A DNA stretch of 64,000 nt from Brachynemurus nebulosus (Eukaryota > Arthropoda > Insecta > Neuroptera > Myrmeleontidae), in the NCBI GenBank assembly GCA_035578155.1, contig JAPWDM010000003.1, positions 23,648,916 through 23,712,915 of the forward strand, given 5' to 3'. Of the stretch, positions 62,336-64,000 are shown one piece after another (within the stretch, counting starts at the first letter, position 1; each line of letters begins with the position of its first letter). The position numbers and the translations under genes were made by a program. Below the pieces are notes generated by a model that saw only the letters and a list, made by a program, of their open reading frames with translations, was not told the DNA's origin and did no database searches.

Positions 62336-63980
62336 AAGTGGAGGGGATTTTACGTCACCTTTTTGTTACAGTGATCTTGCTTGTATAGAGATACATAGTT
62401 GGGTTATGTATTATGTGATTCTTTGATTGTAAATATTTCAGTTTTTATAGATGTTGTATAGGTGAACATTTTGGAATTTTAAGAACAATAGTTATATTAT
62501 TTTTTTTAAAATATAATATAGAGTTCCTTAAACGTACATATTTAAGTAATAAACGTACATATTAAGTTAAGAAATAAACGTACATATTTAAGTTACTATA
62601 GTTACTCTAATATAAAAACAACAAAAATAAAAAGAGACAGATAATTTGGTTCGTCTAATTTTGCTTCATTTGTTTCATTTGTTTAATGATGTCAGACCAA
62701 TATTAGTTAATTTCACCTATAGCAAACATTTAAATATATAATCTCTACAAGCTTCTAAGTCTATAAAAAGGAAAAGTATAACAACCAAACCAATTTTAGT
62801 ATATTCGATTTTCACCGGACCTTAACGTTTTGGGACCTAAGGAGTCGAGAAACTCAAAAATTCGGATAAAAATATTCTTGATCCGGACTTTTTGCATGAA
62901 AATTTTGTACGTATGTATTGTATGTATGTTGACGTCTAAAAATCAATGAATATCTCCACATCTACTGGGGCTAAAGAAATGAAACTAGATTCAAAATATT
63001 CCTACGTATTTTGGTTTTTTTCGATTTTCTTCGAACTTCGTTTATGAAAATCGATAAAGCTTAGTTGAAAGGTACTAGAAAAGGTCAAAGTCATTTTAAC
63101 GGCAAAATTAGTTTCATAAGTCGTGAGAATTTTGAGATTTTTTTTCAAGACCCTTATTTTTCTTATTAGAACTGAAAATTAACTCTTTAAATGATTAAGA
63201 CGAGTTAACTCGTCCTGCAATATGGCGGCTCAAAATGCTGCGATATGTATATATTTACTGGTACAGGTGCCGCCATCTGTGACAGATTTTCCGAAATACG
63301 GTATAATTCTAATAATTTTCAATTTTATCAATATAGTTTAGTATAATTTATATTTTGTAAATTTCTAGAGTTCACTTTTTTGATGTTGGGATCTTTGATT
63401 TTTTTCTTTTTCTTTTTTTGTAACCTTACTTATTGTACTTATCACTGGCAGTAAAAAGTCCGGCATTTTGAGACAAAAAAATTTTTTCATATGGTTTGTT
63501 TAAAAGCGTGAATAATTTAAAAAAAATGATTATGAAGAAATTTGTAATGAACAAGAATACTTGTAACAAGAACTTCAAAACTCCATTTTGGGAGATAGGG
63601 GGATTCATGAGAGAAAAAAGAAAAAGTTGAAAATCGCTGATTTAAGGTGTTAAATTTTTGCTAGTGTTTGCGCGGTTTAGTAGGGCACATGCGCTAGAAT
63701 TTTTTTTTCCGCAGAAAGATACGGCCAAAAGTTGAATAAATATGGTGAATCATAGTTCAACTTTGAATCTAATGGCTTTACTATAAATATTGTAATATTT
63801 TATTCTAATGTGCACAAAAAACGTATATTTATTTACTTGAGATTTAGTTTATTATATCTACAGAGAAATATTTTGAATATTTACATTGAATTATTTATAA
63901 TATTCGTTAAAAAAAATAATTTAAAGTCTGTTTTATTTATGAATTAGCTTTAGAGAACAGTGTTTACCACAAATACTCAC

Positions 63981-64000
63981 CCAGGGAGACAACGGAAACA
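63981..64000 (-). other. Possible exon end at right edge
   Basis: On the minus strand the last 20 bases are followed by GTGAGTATTT, a good splice-donor match. This could be the 3' end of an exon of a gene beyond the window. There is too little sequence to translate meaningfully. Confidence 0.2.

Larger units (their letters stand above)
57691..64000. other. Downstream space after lolal
   Basis: A 6.3-kb AT-rich stretch beginning with the lolal 3' UTR. It contains a hAT-like MITE (59384-59849), a repeat-like block at about 60717-61330 with a tgaccttgatcttcattgtc phrase that has the look of a dispersed repeat, a tandem duplication (61787-62335), and short cgtacatattta repeats near 62530-62600. 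A possible exon end lies at the right edge. Confidence 0.5.

Overview
The window is a piece of an AT-rich insect nuclear genome. The main evidence is a ZAD-type C2H2 zinc-finger gene (an arthropod-expanded class), a BTB-only gene that closely matches insect lolal (Batman), and spliced housekeeping genes with short GT-AG introns. All the repeats I can classify are eukaryotic. I cannot assign the insect order from sequence alone.

Seven protein-coding genes could be assembled exon by exon, with consistent splice phases: a ZAD/C2H2 zinc-finger gene running off the left edge (minus, 1-1667); glucose-6-phosphate isomerase (plus, 3703-6551, 6 exons, 564 aa); a reticulon-4-interacting-protein-1-like MDR protein with an N-terminal extension (minus, 7897-14421, 7 exons, 492 aa); the deubiquitinase USP20/33 (minus, 18617-40931, 8 exons, 1058 aa, the largest gene); the ciliary protein CFAP45 (minus, 42012-44105, 4 exons, 516 aa); the chromatin protein DEK (plus, 47008-50565, 5 exons, 532 aa); and lolal (plus, 56816-57690, 2 coding exons, 126 aa). 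They are unrelated housekeeping, ciliary and chromatin genes. No operon-like logic or shared pathway is apparent, apart from both DEK and lolal acting on chromatin.

Most other structure is transposon-derived. USP20/33 has about 3.2 kb of coding sequence spread over 22.3 kb, and its introns are packed with nested elements. Intron 3 holds three hAT-like elements with clear 8-bp target-site duplications (TSDs). One carries a copy of an unclassified repeat family. Another carries a piggyBac-like element with TTAA ends, and its own TSD covers the exon 3 splice donor. Intron 6 has a Harbinger-like element with a second one nested inside it. Intron 7 has a 5.1-kb foldback-like element with roughly 0.7-kb inverted arms around a 120-bp satellite array. 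The RTN4IP1-like gene contains reverse-transcriptase fragments, a foldback hairpin, a Helitron-like candidate and another copy of the unclassified family. The intergenic spaces hold further MITEs, a hAT transposase C-terminal remnant, a tRNA-Lys-like relic and tandem duplications.

I found no CRISPR, viral, toxin or gene-cluster system. The most notable items are the TE-duplicated splice donor in USP20/33, the foldback/satellite element, and the apparent loss of the nucleotide-binding glycine loop in the RTN4IP1-like protein.
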